DNA of 64,000 bases from JBNKFV01 sp050289485. GTDB taxonomy: Bacteria > Pseudomonadota > Gammaproteobacteria > Pseudomonadales > Cellvibrionaceae. The translations under genes and the position numbers were made by a program. Below are positions 24,708-33,380 of the stretch, one piece after another (within the stretch, counting starts at the first letter, position 1; each line of letters opens with the position of its first letter). The notes beneath the pieces are model-generated. The model searched no databases. It saw only the letters and a program-made list of their open reading frames with translations, and was not told the DNA's origin. The stretch is taken from contig JBNKFV010000009.1 of NCBI GenBank assembly GCA_050289485.1, forward strand, positions 186,001 through 250,000. The letters are read 5' to 3'.

Positions 24708-24734
24708 GTCGACAAAGTGTACGGCTCAATCCCG

Positions 24735-26798
24735 CTAGCGCTGCTTGCGGCGTAATTGACGAATTAAAAAACGCCCGGGGTGCAGCGCTTTTGCCAGTGT
24801 GGCGCCGATAGCTGGAGGCGTGCCGAGCATAATATCCGCCAAGTAGTCTGCCGCCAGTGGTGCGTAGGTGAGCCCGCGGGAGCCGTAGCCTACATTCACG
24901 TAGAGGTTTGGCCAGCATGGGCCTGTGGCAGGAATAGACGTTTTGGCATTGCTGCGCAGTGGTGCGTAGAGCGTGTCGTAGCCGTTTTCAACCGGTGCCG
25001 GGCCTACCAGTGGCAGGTAGTCTGGCGTAGTACAGCGGAACCCCACTTTACCTGGCAGCGATTCCGGGGCACAGCTGGCCCATTCTTGCGCCAATGGTTG
25101 GCTAATCGTCACCAGGTTGTCGAGGTTGGTGTGGTGGTCTTCCGGGCGCAACTGGGTGGTAGGGTTGTTTAGGTTGAAGGTAGCTCCCAGCGTGTGCAAG
25201 TGATCGTTGGCCGGTGCCACGTAGCCATCAGCGCACACGACGGTGTTGAGCTGCTCACTGAGTGCCGTGGTTTGCAAATGGGTTACCTGGCCGCGAATAG
25301 GCTTGAGCGGCAGATGATGGGTGGGGGCGAAGCGTTTGGCGTCGGTGGCGTTGGCAATCACCAAGTGGCTGGCCGGAGGCAGGGCCTTAGCGTCTGTTGT
25401 GGCCAGCAACCAGTGCTGGCCGTTGTGGGCAATATTGTCCACGGAGGTGTTAGGGGTAACCCTGATCAGCGGGTGGTCTACCAGTAACCGGCAGAGCAGG
25501 GGTGGTGAAACCCAGCCAGCATCGGGGAAAAATAACCCTGGGTGCTGCAATGGTATACCGGCTGCCTCGCTGGCTTTCTCGGTTGTCAGCCATTGAATCC
25601 AATCGCCTTGCAGTTGTTCGGCTAACTGTTGATGAATGCGCTTTTGTTTGTCGCTGCTGCCTAGTTGTAAAACTCCCGAGCGGGCGCCGGTTTTGGAGAA
25701 CAAGGGCGCATAAAATCGTAGGGCATACTGCAGACTGCTCAGGTTGTAGCGTGCCAGTGGGTCGTCGTCGAGCGACAGTTTGGCGTAGATCACACCCTGC
25801 AAATTGCCGGATGCTGCCGTTGCCAAGCGTTCGCCTGCTTCAATAATGTGGCTGGCAATGCCACGTTGTGCCAGTTGATGGGCTGTCATGCAGCCTGCCA
25901 GTCCCCCGCCAATAATGGTCACCGTATTGGCTGCAGTGATGCTGGGCGAGGGTGGGTAATCCCATGGAATGGGGTAGGTCGGGCCGCGTGTGGTCATGGT
26001 AAAATCTTCCGCAGCGGGGCTTGGTGCAGGGGCCTCCAGTGCGGCGGTGAGCATTTCGCGCTTGTGGCCGTAGCCCGGTACTTTTTTTAGTGTAAAACCT
26101 TGTTGCTGCAAGCCTCGCTTTACCAGCCCGGCACAGGTAAATGTTGCCACGGTGGTCCCTGTTTTACTGAGACTGGCGATGTGGGCAAATAGAGCATCAG
26201 TCCACATGTCCGGGTTTTTGGCTGGGGCGAAGCCATCGAGAAACCAGGCGTCGACGCCGGCATTGAAACAATGCTTGAAAGCCGGGTGCTGACTTTTGTG
26301 CAGGTCGGCAAAGCCTTCTGCGGCATCGTTAATAATCAGGGTGAGGGCCACGCCACCGGCAGCGTGATGGGGTGAGGGAAAATTCAATCGGTGTACACCC
26401 TTGGGCAGGGCCTCGGGATAGGCGTCTAGCAAGAGGGTGGCAAACGGGTGCAGCTCTGGCCACAAGGCCAGCGCCCGTTGCAAATCGGGTTTGCTCAATG
26501 GGTATTTTTCGACGCTAACAAAATGTAGCCAGCCTGGTTTGCCACAAACCTGCCAAAGCTGCCAGGCCGCGAGAAAATTCAAACCACTGCCAAAACCGGT
26601 TTCGGCAATCACAAAAGGTGTTTGTGCTGTATCGGGAAGCGCTCGCCAGCGATGTTCGAGCTGGTTTTGTTGCAGAAACACGTAGCGGGTTTCTTCCAGC
26701 CCATTGGCTTTGGAAAAATAGATATCGTCAAACACGCTGGAGACCGGGCGGCCTTGCTCGTCCCAACGAAGTTGTGCGTATTCGGTGTTGGCTGTCAT
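24735..26798 (-). CDS. mnmC: Bifunctional tRNA mnm5s2U methyltransferase/oxidoreductase MnmC
   Basis: MnmC completes 5-methylaminomethyl-2-thiouridine at the wobble position of tRNAs. The 687 residues hold two domains. The N-terminal SAM methyltransferase (about 1-245) has PFVIAETGFGSGLNFLAAWQ and DAWFLDGFAPAKNPDMW. The C-terminal FAD-dependent oxidase (about 285-680) has the dinucleotide motif VTIIGGGLAGCMTAHQLAQR, GLFFPDAGWVSPPLL, VGFRCTTPDYLPLVG and VNVGYGSRGL. Order and length are those of the E. coli fusion. It is followed after 6 bases by a flavodoxin gene upstream on the same strand. Confidence 0.95.
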   Translation of the reverse strand: MTANTEYAQLRWDEQGRPVSSVFDDIYFSKANGLEETRYVFLQQNQLEHRWRALPDTAQTPFVIAETGFGSGLNFLAAWQLWQVCGKPGWLHFVSVEKYPLSKPDLQRALALWPELHPFATLLLDAYPEALPKGVHRLNFPSPHHAAGGVALTLIINDAAEGFADLHKSQHPAFKHCFNAGVDAWFLDGFAPAKNPDMWTDALFAHIASLSKTGTTVATFTCAGLVKRGLQQQGFTLKKVPGYGHKREMLTAALEAPAPSPAAEDFTMTTRGPTYPIPWDYPPSPSITAANTVTIIGGGLAGCMTAHQLAQRGIASHIIEAGERLATAASGNLQGVIYAKLSLDDDPLARYNLSSLQYALRFYAPLFSKTGARSGVLQLGSSDKQKRIHQQLAEQLQGDWIQWLTTEKASEAAGIPLQHPGLFFPDAGWVSPPLLCRLLVDHPLIRVTPNTSVDNIAHNGQHWLLATTDAKALPPASHLVIANATDAKRFAPTHHLPLKPIRGQVTHLQTTALSEQLNTVVCADGYVAPANDHLHTLGATFNLNNPTTQLRPEDHHTNLDNLVTISQPLAQEWASCAPESLPGKVGFRCTTPDYLPLVGPAPVENGYDTLYAPLRSNAKTSIPATGPCWPNLYVNVGYGSRGLTYAPLAADYLADIMLGTPPAIGATLAKALHPGRFLIRQLRRKQR

Positions 26799-26804
26799 TG
26801 GCGA

Positions 26805-27344
26805 TCAGGCTGGTGGCAGGCCGAAGCCCTTGAGAATGTCGTTGCACCAAGTGGCAATGCGCTGATCGGTTAGTTCAAATTCGTTTTCTTCATCCAGCGC
26901 CAAGCCTACAAAAAAGTTTTCGTCGTCGGTCAGGGCTTTGGAGGCTTCGTATTCGTAACCGCTGTCGGGCCAATAGCCGACAAACGCGGCCCCTTGCGCT
27001 TTCAGCTTGGCATGCAGGTAGCCCATGGCGTCGAGAAACCACTCTGGGTAACCAATCTGATCACCCAAGCCATAAAGCGCTACGGTTTTACCGGTGAGAT
27101 CGAGCTGGTCGAGGTCGTCCCACACTTCTTCCCAGTCTTCCTGCAGTTCGCCGTAGTCCCACGTGGGAATGCCAAAAATCAGGTAATCATAAAATTGGGC
27201 AGTAATTAACGGTGTTTCTGCAACGTTATACATATCGACCCGTTGCCTGCCCAAGCGCTCGGCGATTTTTTCGCCGGCCATTTCGGTATAGCAGGTGGAG
27301 CTGCCGTAAAACAGGCCGATAGGTGCGTGTTCTGAATCTGTCAT
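26805..27344 (-). CDS. Flavodoxin
   Basis: This 179-residue FMN electron carrier has the phosphate-binding loop GLFYGSSTCYTEMAGEKIAE at the N-terminus. The aromatic FMN-contact loops lie in IFGIPTWDYGELQEDWEEVW (about 55-75) and YGLGDQIGYPEWFLDAMG (about 88-106). The long-chain size and acidity fit FldB-like flavodoxins. ATG 27344 was chosen because AAGAA precedes it; the ORF could begin at a GTG 11 codons earlier, but that overlaps trmL. It lies between trmL and mnmC on the same strand, possibly one transcript. Confidence 0.9.
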   Translation of the reverse strand: MTDSEHAPIGLFYGSSTCYTEMAGEKIAERLGRQRVDMYNVAETPLITAQFYDYLIFGIPTWDYGELQEDWEEVWDDLDQLDLTGKTVALYGLGDQIGYPEWFLDAMGYLHAKLKAQGAAFVGYWPDSGYEYEASKALTDDENFFVGLALDEENEFELTDQRIATWCNDILKGFGLPPA

Positions 27345-27366
27345 GGATGTTCTTGCGTCTGTTTGG

Positions 27367-27840
27367 TTAAACGGCACCTGCGAAGTCCTGCTGGCGCCAG
27401 GCTTCGTAGGTAATAACGGCGGCTGCGTTCGAGAGATTCATGCTGCGACTGTCTGGCAGCATGGGAATACGAATGCGCTGTTCAGTGCTTAGGCTTTGCA
27501 GAATAGCCTCGGGCAAGCCGCGGGTTTCCGGGCCGAATACCACGTAGTCACCGCGTGTAAAACGGGTATTTTGAAAATGGCGAGCCCCTTTGGTGGTAAT
27601 GCCGTACAGGTTTTTGGGCTGCTCGGTGGCGAGAAACGCTTCCCACGAGTCATGCACTTTGATGTCTTTCCATTCGCCATAATCCAGCCCCGCCCGGCGC
27701 AGGCGTTTGTCGTCCAGCTCAAATCCCAGTGGCCTAATCAGTTGCAGACGTACTCCGGTGTTAGCACAAAGACGAATGATATTCCCTGTATTTGGTGGTA
27801 TTTCGGGTTGGTACAATACTAGATTTAGCAGATATGCCAT
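27367..27840 (-). CDS. trmL: tRNA (cytidine/uridine-34 2'-O)-methyltransferase TrmL
   Basis: This 157-residue SPOUT-class methyltransferase modifies the wobble ribose of tRNA-Leu. The start LNLVLYQPEIPPNTGNIIRL and the trefoil-knot motifs YVVFGPETRGLPEAIL and RIPMLPDSRSMNLSNAAAV are diagnostic, and the length equals E. coli TrmL. It begins a tRNA-modification cluster with flavodoxin and mnmC downstream and diverges from the msh operon. Confidence 0.95.
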   Translation of the reverse strand: MAYLLNLVLYQPEIPPNTGNIIRLCANTGVRLQLIRPLGFELDDKRLRRAGLDYGEWKDIKVHDSWEAFLATEQPKNLYGITTKGARHFQNTRFTRGDYVVFGPETRGLPEAILQSLSTEQRIRIPMLPDSRSMNLSNAAAVITYEAWRQQDFAGAV

Positions 27841-28025
27841 AAAACTTGCCAGTAAAACACTATAAATTGCCCTAGAGGGTATCGTAATCTGGGCGATTAT
27901 AAATTAAAGTTGCTGCAATAACGAAAACCGCTACTGGATTTCTCCAGCACTTAGCCGATAACGGTGGTTGAGAATAAGAGAAATACCTCGTTCGATATAA
28001 ATATTTTTAGAAGGGGGCACAGGCT

Positions 28026-28985
28026 CTGTTCAACTGGTTTAAACGTTCGCCAACACAACAGGGATTGGTCGGACTCGCTTTCAGCCAGGATGGCATTGCA
28101 CTCGCATACCGGACAGGGGGGGCAGCCTCTGACGACGATACTTCGACCCTTTCACAAACAGCCGCCAATATCCAAACCGTAGAATTTATACCCGCCGAAA
28201 ACGATCCCGTGCAGCAGCAGAAAGCGCTTTCCGACAGAGTGCAGGCGCTGGGTCTTGCGGGGGTACCTTGTAATCTCGTGTTATCTGCGGGTGATTATCA
28301 GTTGCTATTGGCAGAGGCGCCCAAAGTACCCCCAGAGGAATTGACCGACGCCATGCGCTGGCGCATTCGCGATCTCATCACCTATTCCATTGATGAGGCG
28401 ATTGTTGACGCCGCACCGTTACCTGCAGATGCCGGAAGGGGTGGCCAGAGTATGGCGTTTGTGGTGGCGATGAAGCAGGCCAGAATTGAGCCATTAGTTG
28501 ACCTCGTCAATAATGCTGGTTTGTTTTTGCAAACCATTGATATTGAAGAAATGGCGTTGCGTAATCTGGTGCAGCGGCTGGCGTTGGAACACCGTAGCAT
28601 AGGCATCATCAAACTGCGCCCGGGTGGCGGTTTGGTATGTATGGTGCGCGATGGCCATTTGTATCTGGCTCGCCGTTTTGATCTGCCGTACAACGCCGGT
28701 TTGCTCGATGATATTCCGCAAGAGGCGCTGGCGTTGGAACTGCAACGCTCGCTGGATTATTTCGAGCGGCAGATGGGGCAGACCCCGCCCAGCTCGGTGT
28801 ATGTTGGCGGCGAAAATGTGTCGGCTGACAAACTGACCTCGGTTTTACGCCAGAGTGTTGCGGTACCGGTGACACTGCTGCCACTGGAAGCGTGGTTTGA
28901 TTCTTCCGTTGCTGACGAAAATATTTTGCAGTTGTGCATGTCTGCTATTGGCGGAGCCCTGCGTGAGGAGGCTGCTGATGGCTAA
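28026..28985 (+). CDS. mshI: MSHA biogenesis protein MshI (PilM-like), probable CTG start
   Basis: This PilM/MshI-type actin-like ATPase-fold protein is the cytoplasmic part of the pilus alignment complex. Its sequence includes LVGLAFSQDGIALAYR, EELTDAMRWRIRDLITYSID, DLVNNAGLFLQTIDIEEMAL and LELQRSLDYFERQMGQ. The ORF has no ATG or GTG upstream of the conserved N-terminus, only a TTG at 28065. A CTG at 28026, 8 bases after a strong AAGGGGG, gives the natural start LFNWFKRSPTQQG. A stop lies at 28008, so 28026 is the best candidate (319 residues). It is first in the msh operon. The preceding 185 bases should hold the promoter, but no clear boxes were recognised. Confidence 0.8.
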   Translation: MFNWFKRSPTQQGLVGLAFSQDGIALAYRTGGAASDDDTSTLSQTAANIQTVEFIPAENDPVQQQKALSDRVQALGLAGVPCNLVLSAGDYQLLLAEAPKVPPEELTDAMRWRIRDLITYSIDEAIVDAAPLPADAGRGGQSMAFVVAMKQARIEPLVDLVNNAGLFLQTIDIEEMALRNLVQRLALEHRSIGIIKLRPGGGLVCMVRDGHLYLARRFDLPYNAGLLDDIPQEALALELQRSLDYFERQMGQTPPSSVYVGGENVSADKLTSVLRQSVAVPVTLLPLEAWFDSSVADENILQLCMSAIGGALREEAADG

Positions 28986-29595
28986 TTCACAGCAAATCAA
29001 CCTTTATGTGGCGGCGTTACGTCGTGATCCGCCACCCTTGCATCCACAGATGATGCTCGAAATTGTCATTATTGTGCTGGTGCTGTTGATTGCCTGGGGT
29101 GGTATTAATGTTTGGCGTGCCAGCCAGTTGGAGGCTGGCATTCAGGTGGCCACGGCAAAAAATCGTGAGATTGATCAACAGCTACAGGTATTACGATCGC
29201 AACGCCCGGCTGATCAAAATGCACAACTCGATCTGCAAATTACCCAACTGCGTAAAAATGTAGAGCGTCATAGAGAAATCAGTCAGTTGATCCAGTCACA
29301 AAATCTCGGTAATGCAGCCGGTTTTTCCAGCCATATGACAGGCCTTGCGCGGCAGCATGAGACTAACGTAGCGCTGACAGGTTTTGCCCTGCTTGCTGGT
29401 GGTGGCGATGTTCGTATGACCGGTGAAACCAACAGCCCGGAAACCGTGCCCCGGTATCTGGGCAAGCTGCGCAGCGAGCCTGCACTGCTGAACGCCCGCT
29501 TTGGTGTATTGACCATTGAGCGCGAATCGCCGGCGGTGCAGCGTTGGTATTTTCAGTTGGGCCCTGATTTCGGCCTGGCGGAGGAAAAACCATGA
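28978..29595 (+). CDS. PilN-like MSHA biogenesis protein (MshI2)
   Basis: This 205-residue inner-membrane protein has a short cytoplasmic N-terminus (MANSQQINLYVAALRRDPPP), one membrane helix at about 28-47 (LEIVIIVLVLLIAWGGINVW), a periplasmic coiled coil (about 50-110) and a small C-terminal domain. This is the PilN architecture, and the cytoplasmic QINLY motif is what PilM-type partners bind. In many MSHA loci this unit is a second mshI gene. ATG 28978 overlaps the mshI stop by 8 bases; the longer ORF start lies inside mshI and is not used. Confidence 0.83.
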   Translation: MANSQQINLYVAALRRDPPPLHPQMMLEIVIIVLVLLIAWGGINVWRASQLEAGIQVATAKNREIDQQLQVLRSQRPADQNAQLDLQITQLRKNVERHREISQLIQSQNLGNAAGFSSHMTGLARQHETNVALTGFALLAGGGDVRMTGETNSPETVPRYLGKLRSEPALLNARFGVLTIERESPAVQRWYFQLGPDFGLAEEKP

Positions 29596-30296
29596 CCTGG
29601 CGTGAGCAGTTTGAGGTTTACCGCGAAAAACTCGAAGCTATTTCTCTGCGCGAACGTGCGATGGTGTTGTTAAGTGTGGTGGCGGTAGTGTACCTGTTGG
29701 CCGAGTTGCTTTGGTTGGGCCCCCAGTCGGCTGCACTTAAACAGCAGCAGGACAGGCTTGATCAACTTAATAAGCAGCTGGCCAGTAATCAGCAGGTGAT
29801 GGAGCAGATACAGGCCTTGGCCATCGACGATCCTTATGCGCCCAAAAAACGTGAGATTGCCCATTTAAGACGCGAGCTGGCCGGGATTGATCAGAAACTC
29901 GATGCGCTGGCGGTCGGTTTGGTGAGTGCGCATCAGCTGCCGGAAATCCTCGAAAATGTGTTGCAGCAAATCGGGCACATTAAATTATTAAAGCTCGATG
30001 TATTGCCGGTAAGTTCTCTTGAGTTACAAACCATAACCTCGGGAGATGAAGAAAATCCCGATGATGAGAATAACGAGCTTGTCGATGCTGAAAAAACCGG
30101 CGTGTTTAAGCACTCAACAGCGGTGGTGGTGGAAGGCAGTTACTTCGACATTCTGGAATACCTGCAAGCTCTGGAACAATCCCAGTGGCGTTTTTACTGG
30201 GAGTCTCTCACTTACGAGGTCACTCAGTACCCCCATGCGCGTGTTGAAATACACGTTTATACGCTGAGTACCGAGGAGGGTTTGTTGGGTGTTTAA
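29592..30296 (+). CDS. mshJ: MSHA biogenesis protein MshJ (PilO-like)
   Basis: This 234-residue protein has an N-terminal membrane helix (about 23-42, AMVLLSVVAVVYLLAELLWL). A long coiled coil (about 45-115) and a periplasmic ferredoxin-like domain ending in RVEIHVYTLSTEEG follow. It is the PilO-type partner of the preceding PilN-like protein in the alignment subcomplex. It overlaps the upstream gene by 4 bases (ATGA) and mshK by 8 bases. Confidence 0.87.
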   Translation: MTWREQFEVYREKLEAISLRERAMVLLSVVAVVYLLAELLWLGPQSAALKQQQDRLDQLNKQLASNQQVMEQIQALAIDDPYAPKKREIAHLRRELAGIDQKLDALAVGLVSAHQLPEILENVLQQIGHIKLLKLDVLPVSSLELQTITSGDEENPDDENNELVDAEKTGVFKHSTAVVVEGSYFDILEYLQALEQSQWRFYWESLTYEVTQYPHARVEIHVYTLSTEEGLLGV

Positions 30297-30621
30297 GCTG
30301 ATCGTTACTCGTGGGTATGTGCTGCTGTTGGTAAGCCTGCTGCCAATGTGGGGCTGGGCAAATGAGGCGGTATTGGCAGATCCAACCCAGCCGCTTAATT
30401 ACGTCGCGGCAAGGCGCAGTGTCACGTTAACGTTGAACTCTATATTGCATAGCGGCGAGCGTAAGCAGGCTGTTATCAATGGCAAAACCGTGCGTGAGAA
30501 CGAACAGGTTGACGGTGCAGTGGTGAAGCGTATTGAGCCCTACCAGGTTGTCGTGGCAGTGAATGGCAAGCAGAAGACCTTACGCTTGCGTAACCTGAGT
30601 ATTAAAAAAGTTAGCAACTGA
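30289..30621 (+). CDS. mshK: MSHA biogenesis protein MshK (PilP-like)
   Basis: This 110-residue exported protein has a signal sequence (YVLLLVSLLPMWGWA). The mature form contains DPTQPLNY near its start and a compact beta domain with VTLTLNSILHSGERKQAVIN and the GSPC/PilP-like repeat INGKTVRENEQV. It likely links the alignment complex to the MshL secretin. It starts at GTG 30289 within the end of mshJ. 70 bases follow before mshL. Confidence 0.83.
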   Translation: MFKLIVTRGYVLLLVSLLPMWGWANEAVLADPTQPLNYVAARRSVTLTLNSILHSGERKQAVINGKTVRENEQVDGAVVKRIEPYQVVVAVNGKQKTLRLRNLSIKKVSN

Positions 30622-30691
30622 ATACGGTTTGCCAAACATATTTAAAGCAAATGGCCAGCACGGCTAGCGTTTAATTTAAGTGGATATTTTC

Positions 30692-32422
30692 ATGAAGCAA
30701 CCGCACGTAATGATTCGCCGATGCCTGGGTACACTCATCATGTTGTTTGCCGTTGTAGGTTGCAGTGGCCTCGAGCAGAAACCCAGTTTCGTTGATAAAT
30801 CCATGGAGGAGTCACTGGCTCAGGCAAAAGCCGAGCAACGGGCAGAGACTACCAGTGATGTACCCGCAGCGGTAACTGATACCCTGCTTGCTGGGCAGGG
30901 CGCGGCGGCTAAAACAAACCCTGAGCCTCGCTTTGATATTGCTGTGGCCAATGTGCAAGCGAAAACCTTTTTTCTGGGTTTGGTAGAAGGTACCAATCAC
31001 AACGTTGTTGTACACCCTGAACTGGAAGGTAATATCAGTCTTGAGTTGCGCAATGTAACGGTTGCCGAAGTGCTTGAAGTTACCCGCAATGTGTACGGCT
31101 ATGAATATGAGCATAAAGGCAATATTTATACGATTTATCCGCGTAAGTTGCGCACCCAGATTTTTCAGATTAACTACCCCGATGTACAGCGACGGGGCTA
31201 TTCTGAAACCAGCGTGTTGGTAGGTAAAATTCAGTCAGAAAACAGCCGCAATAGTAATGGGAGTGGCTCACGCAATAACAACGCCAACCAGAAAAACAAC
31301 AATGCCGACTTGTCGTCGGGGGCGAATATTCAAACGGAAAATACCACCGACTTTTGGAAATCATTAAAAGAAACGCTCGAAGCGATTGTTAATCAGGAAG
31401 AGGGTGGCCGCACTGTGATGGTAACACCGCAAGCCGGGGTGGTTGTAGTTAAAGCGTTGCCATCTGAGTTGCAGGCAGTACGAAAATTTCTTGAAGAATC
31501 AGAACTGAGTGTAAAGCGGCAGGTAATTCTCGAAGCCAAAATTTTAGAGGTTCGCCTTAGCGATGCCTACGAGGCTGGTATTAACTGGGGGCAAATTGCC
31601 GGGCAGTTGGTGTATGGCCGTAATGTGGCCGATGGCTTTAGCATCTCCACCAACGGTGCGGCGACGACCGCATCGGTTGATGAATACCGCGATCTCACAA
31701 CCAACCTGCTAACCAACGATGGCTCCGGTAACCCTCAGGTCATTTCCATTCCTGGGCGTGAAAAGGTCGATGGTACGTTTGCTGCTTTGTTGCAGGTGCC
31801 GGATATCACCAAACTGCTAAGTCTGTTGGAAACTCAGGGTAATGTATCGGTACTGTCGAGTCCGCGTATTTCTACCGTCAATAACCAGAAAGCGGTGATT
31901 CGTGTGGGTTCCGACGAATTTTTTGTGACCGGTATTTCCAGCAATACTACCGCCAATGCTACTTCGACTACGTCGTCACCCAATATTGAATTGTCGTCTT
32001 TCTTCAGTGGTATTGCGTTGGACGTGACACCACAAATTGCAGAAAACGGCGAGGTGATTTTGCATATTCATCCAGTGATCAGCGATGTGCAAGACCAGCT
32101 CAAAAATTTTACCGTGGGCGATGAAGATTTCTCTATTCCATTGGCACTGCGCGACATTCGTGAATCCGACAGCATGGTACGGGCTAAAAGTGGGCAGGTC
32201 GTCGTGCTCGGCGGTTTAATGCAGGAAAGTCGCACTAATACCGATGGAAAGCGCCCTCTGCTGGGTGATATTCCCATTGTGAACAGTTTGTTTAAAACCA
32301 AGTCGCAACGGCGGGTAAAGACTGAGCTGGTTATTCTATTGCGACCTGTGGTGGCTAATGATCAGAACTTACTGAATGCGCTTGACCAAACTACTCAGCG
32401 CTTTAGCGAATTGAGCCAATAA
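30692..32422 (+). CDS. mshL: MSHA outer-membrane secretin MshL
   Basis: This 576-residue lipoprotein secretin has the lipobox AVVGC. N-domains come first: PRFDIAVANVQAKTFFLGLV and a KH-like region with ISLELRNVTVAEVLEVTRN. A Ser/Asn-rich low-complexity linker lies at about 190-220. The secretin core (about 270-560) has VLSSPRISTVNNQKAVIRVG, VIRVGSDEFFVTG and VVVLGGLMQESRTNTDGKRP. It forms the pore through which the pilus leaves. ATG 30692 is preferred over GTG 30680 because AGTGGA lies 7 bases before it. Confidence 0.93.
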   Translation: MKQPHVMIRRCLGTLIMLFAVVGCSGLEQKPSFVDKSMEESLAQAKAEQRAETTSDVPAAVTDTLLAGQGAAAKTNPEPRFDIAVANVQAKTFFLGLVEGTNHNVVVHPELEGNISLELRNVTVAEVLEVTRNVYGYEYEHKGNIYTIYPRKLRTQIFQINYPDVQRRGYSETSVLVGKIQSENSRNSNGSGSRNNNANQKNNNADLSSGANIQTENTTDFWKSLKETLEAIVNQEEGGRTVMVTPQAGVVVVKALPSELQAVRKFLEESELSVKRQVILEAKILEVRLSDAYEAGINWGQIAGQLVYGRNVADGFSISTNGAATTASVDEYRDLTTNLLTNDGSGNPQVISIPGREKVDGTFAALLQVPDITKLLSLLETQGNVSVLSSPRISTVNNQKAVIRVGSDEFFVTGISSNTTANATSTTSSPNIELSSFFSGIALDVTPQIAENGEVILHIHPVISDVQDQLKNFTVGDEDFSIPLALRDIRESDSMVRAKSGQVVVLGGLMQESRTNTDGKRPLLGDIPIVNSLFKTKSQRRVKTELVILLRPVVANDQNLLNALDQTTQRFSELSQ

Positions 32423-32438
32423 CCTAAAGGTCGTGGCC

Positions 32439-33362
32439 ATGTACGAAACGTTTTTTCAGCTAAGTGAAAAACCTTTCTCGCTCACGCCGGATACGCAGTT
32501 TTATTTTAACAAGCAAAGCCATCGCACAGCGCTGAATACATTGCTTGTAGCACTACGACACTGCGAAGGGTTTATCAAAATTGTTGGAGAAGTAGGCACT
32601 GGTAAAACCCTGCTGTGCCGCAAGTTGCTGAATACGCTCGACGACAGTTTTTTTACGGCTTACATACCTAATCCGTATTTGTCGCCCGACGAACTGAAAG
32701 TGCTGGTAGCTGAAGAAATTGGCGCGAAGATTGAGCCTGGAATGGCCTCTCATCATTTGTTGGGTGAAATCAATCGTCGCCTGGTAGAGCTGGCGCAACA
32801 GCGTAAACAGGTTGTGCTGGTCATTGACGAGGCACAAGCCATGCCGCGGGAGACCATTGAGTCGCTGCGGCTATTAACCAACCTTGAAACAGAAAAACGC
32901 AAGCTGTTACAGGTTGTGTTACTGGGACAGCCTGAGCTGGATGTTATGTTGAGTCGCCCGGATCTGCGTCAGTTAAAACAACGCATCGTTTTTTCTGAAC
33001 GTTTAACCGCGTTCGATTGGCAAGGGTTAAATCACTATGTGGATTTTCGTTTGGCAGCGGCAGGTTGTGACGACCCTGCATTTTTCAGCCGCTATGCCAA
33101 GGTATTGTTGTATTTCGCTACTGGCGGCATCCCACGTTTGATCAATATTCTTGCACATAAAGGCATGCTTGCAGCTTACGGACGTGGTGATAAAAAGATT
33201 AACGCGCTGCATATGGCCAGGGCCATTGCCGATACCACCGAAAGCCGAAAATTGGGGCGTGTTCTCGCCTGGCGTTGGTATTTGATCTGGCCTGCTGCCG
33301 GGCTTGTGGCGGCCGTTGCCGGTTTGATGCCGTTGGCAGCCTGGTTGAAAAATGTGTTGTAG
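32439..33362 (+). CDS. mshM: MshM AAA ATPase (ExeA-like)
   Basis: This 307-residue ATPase has Walker A IVGEVGTGKTLLCRKLL (about residue 50) and Walker B VVLVIDEAQAM (about 130). The sensor region follows, then a C-terminal membrane span (WYLIWPAAGLVAAVAGLMPL). The N-terminal YETFFQLSEKPFSLTPDTQF is typical of ExeA/MshM. The family helps insert or assemble secretins at the cell wall. ATG 32439 follows AAAGG at 9 bases; GTG 32433 is a less likely start. It lies between mshL and mshN in the operon. Confidence 0.9.
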   Translation: MYETFFQLSEKPFSLTPDTQFYFNKQSHRTALNTLLVALRHCEGFIKIVGEVGTGKTLLCRKLLNTLDDSFFTAYIPNPYLSPDELKVLVAEEIGAKIEPGMASHHLLGEINRRLVELAQQRKQVVLVIDEAQAMPRETIESLRLLTNLETEKRKLLQVVLLGQPELDVMLSRPDLRQLKQRIVFSERLTAFDWQGLNHYVDFRLAAAGCDDPAFFSRYAKVLLYFATGGIPRLINILAHKGMLAAYGRGDKKINALHMARAIADTTESRKLGRVLAWRWYLIWPAAGLVAAVAGLMPLAAWLKNVL

Positions 33363-33380
33363 CGGGGATGGGTGAATACT

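Noticed and set aside
24571..24918. 115-codon reverse ORF at the mnmC 3' end
   Set aside because: It runs through hairpin repeats and out of frame over the mnmC C-terminus; there is no family character, so it is treated as an intergenic repeat.
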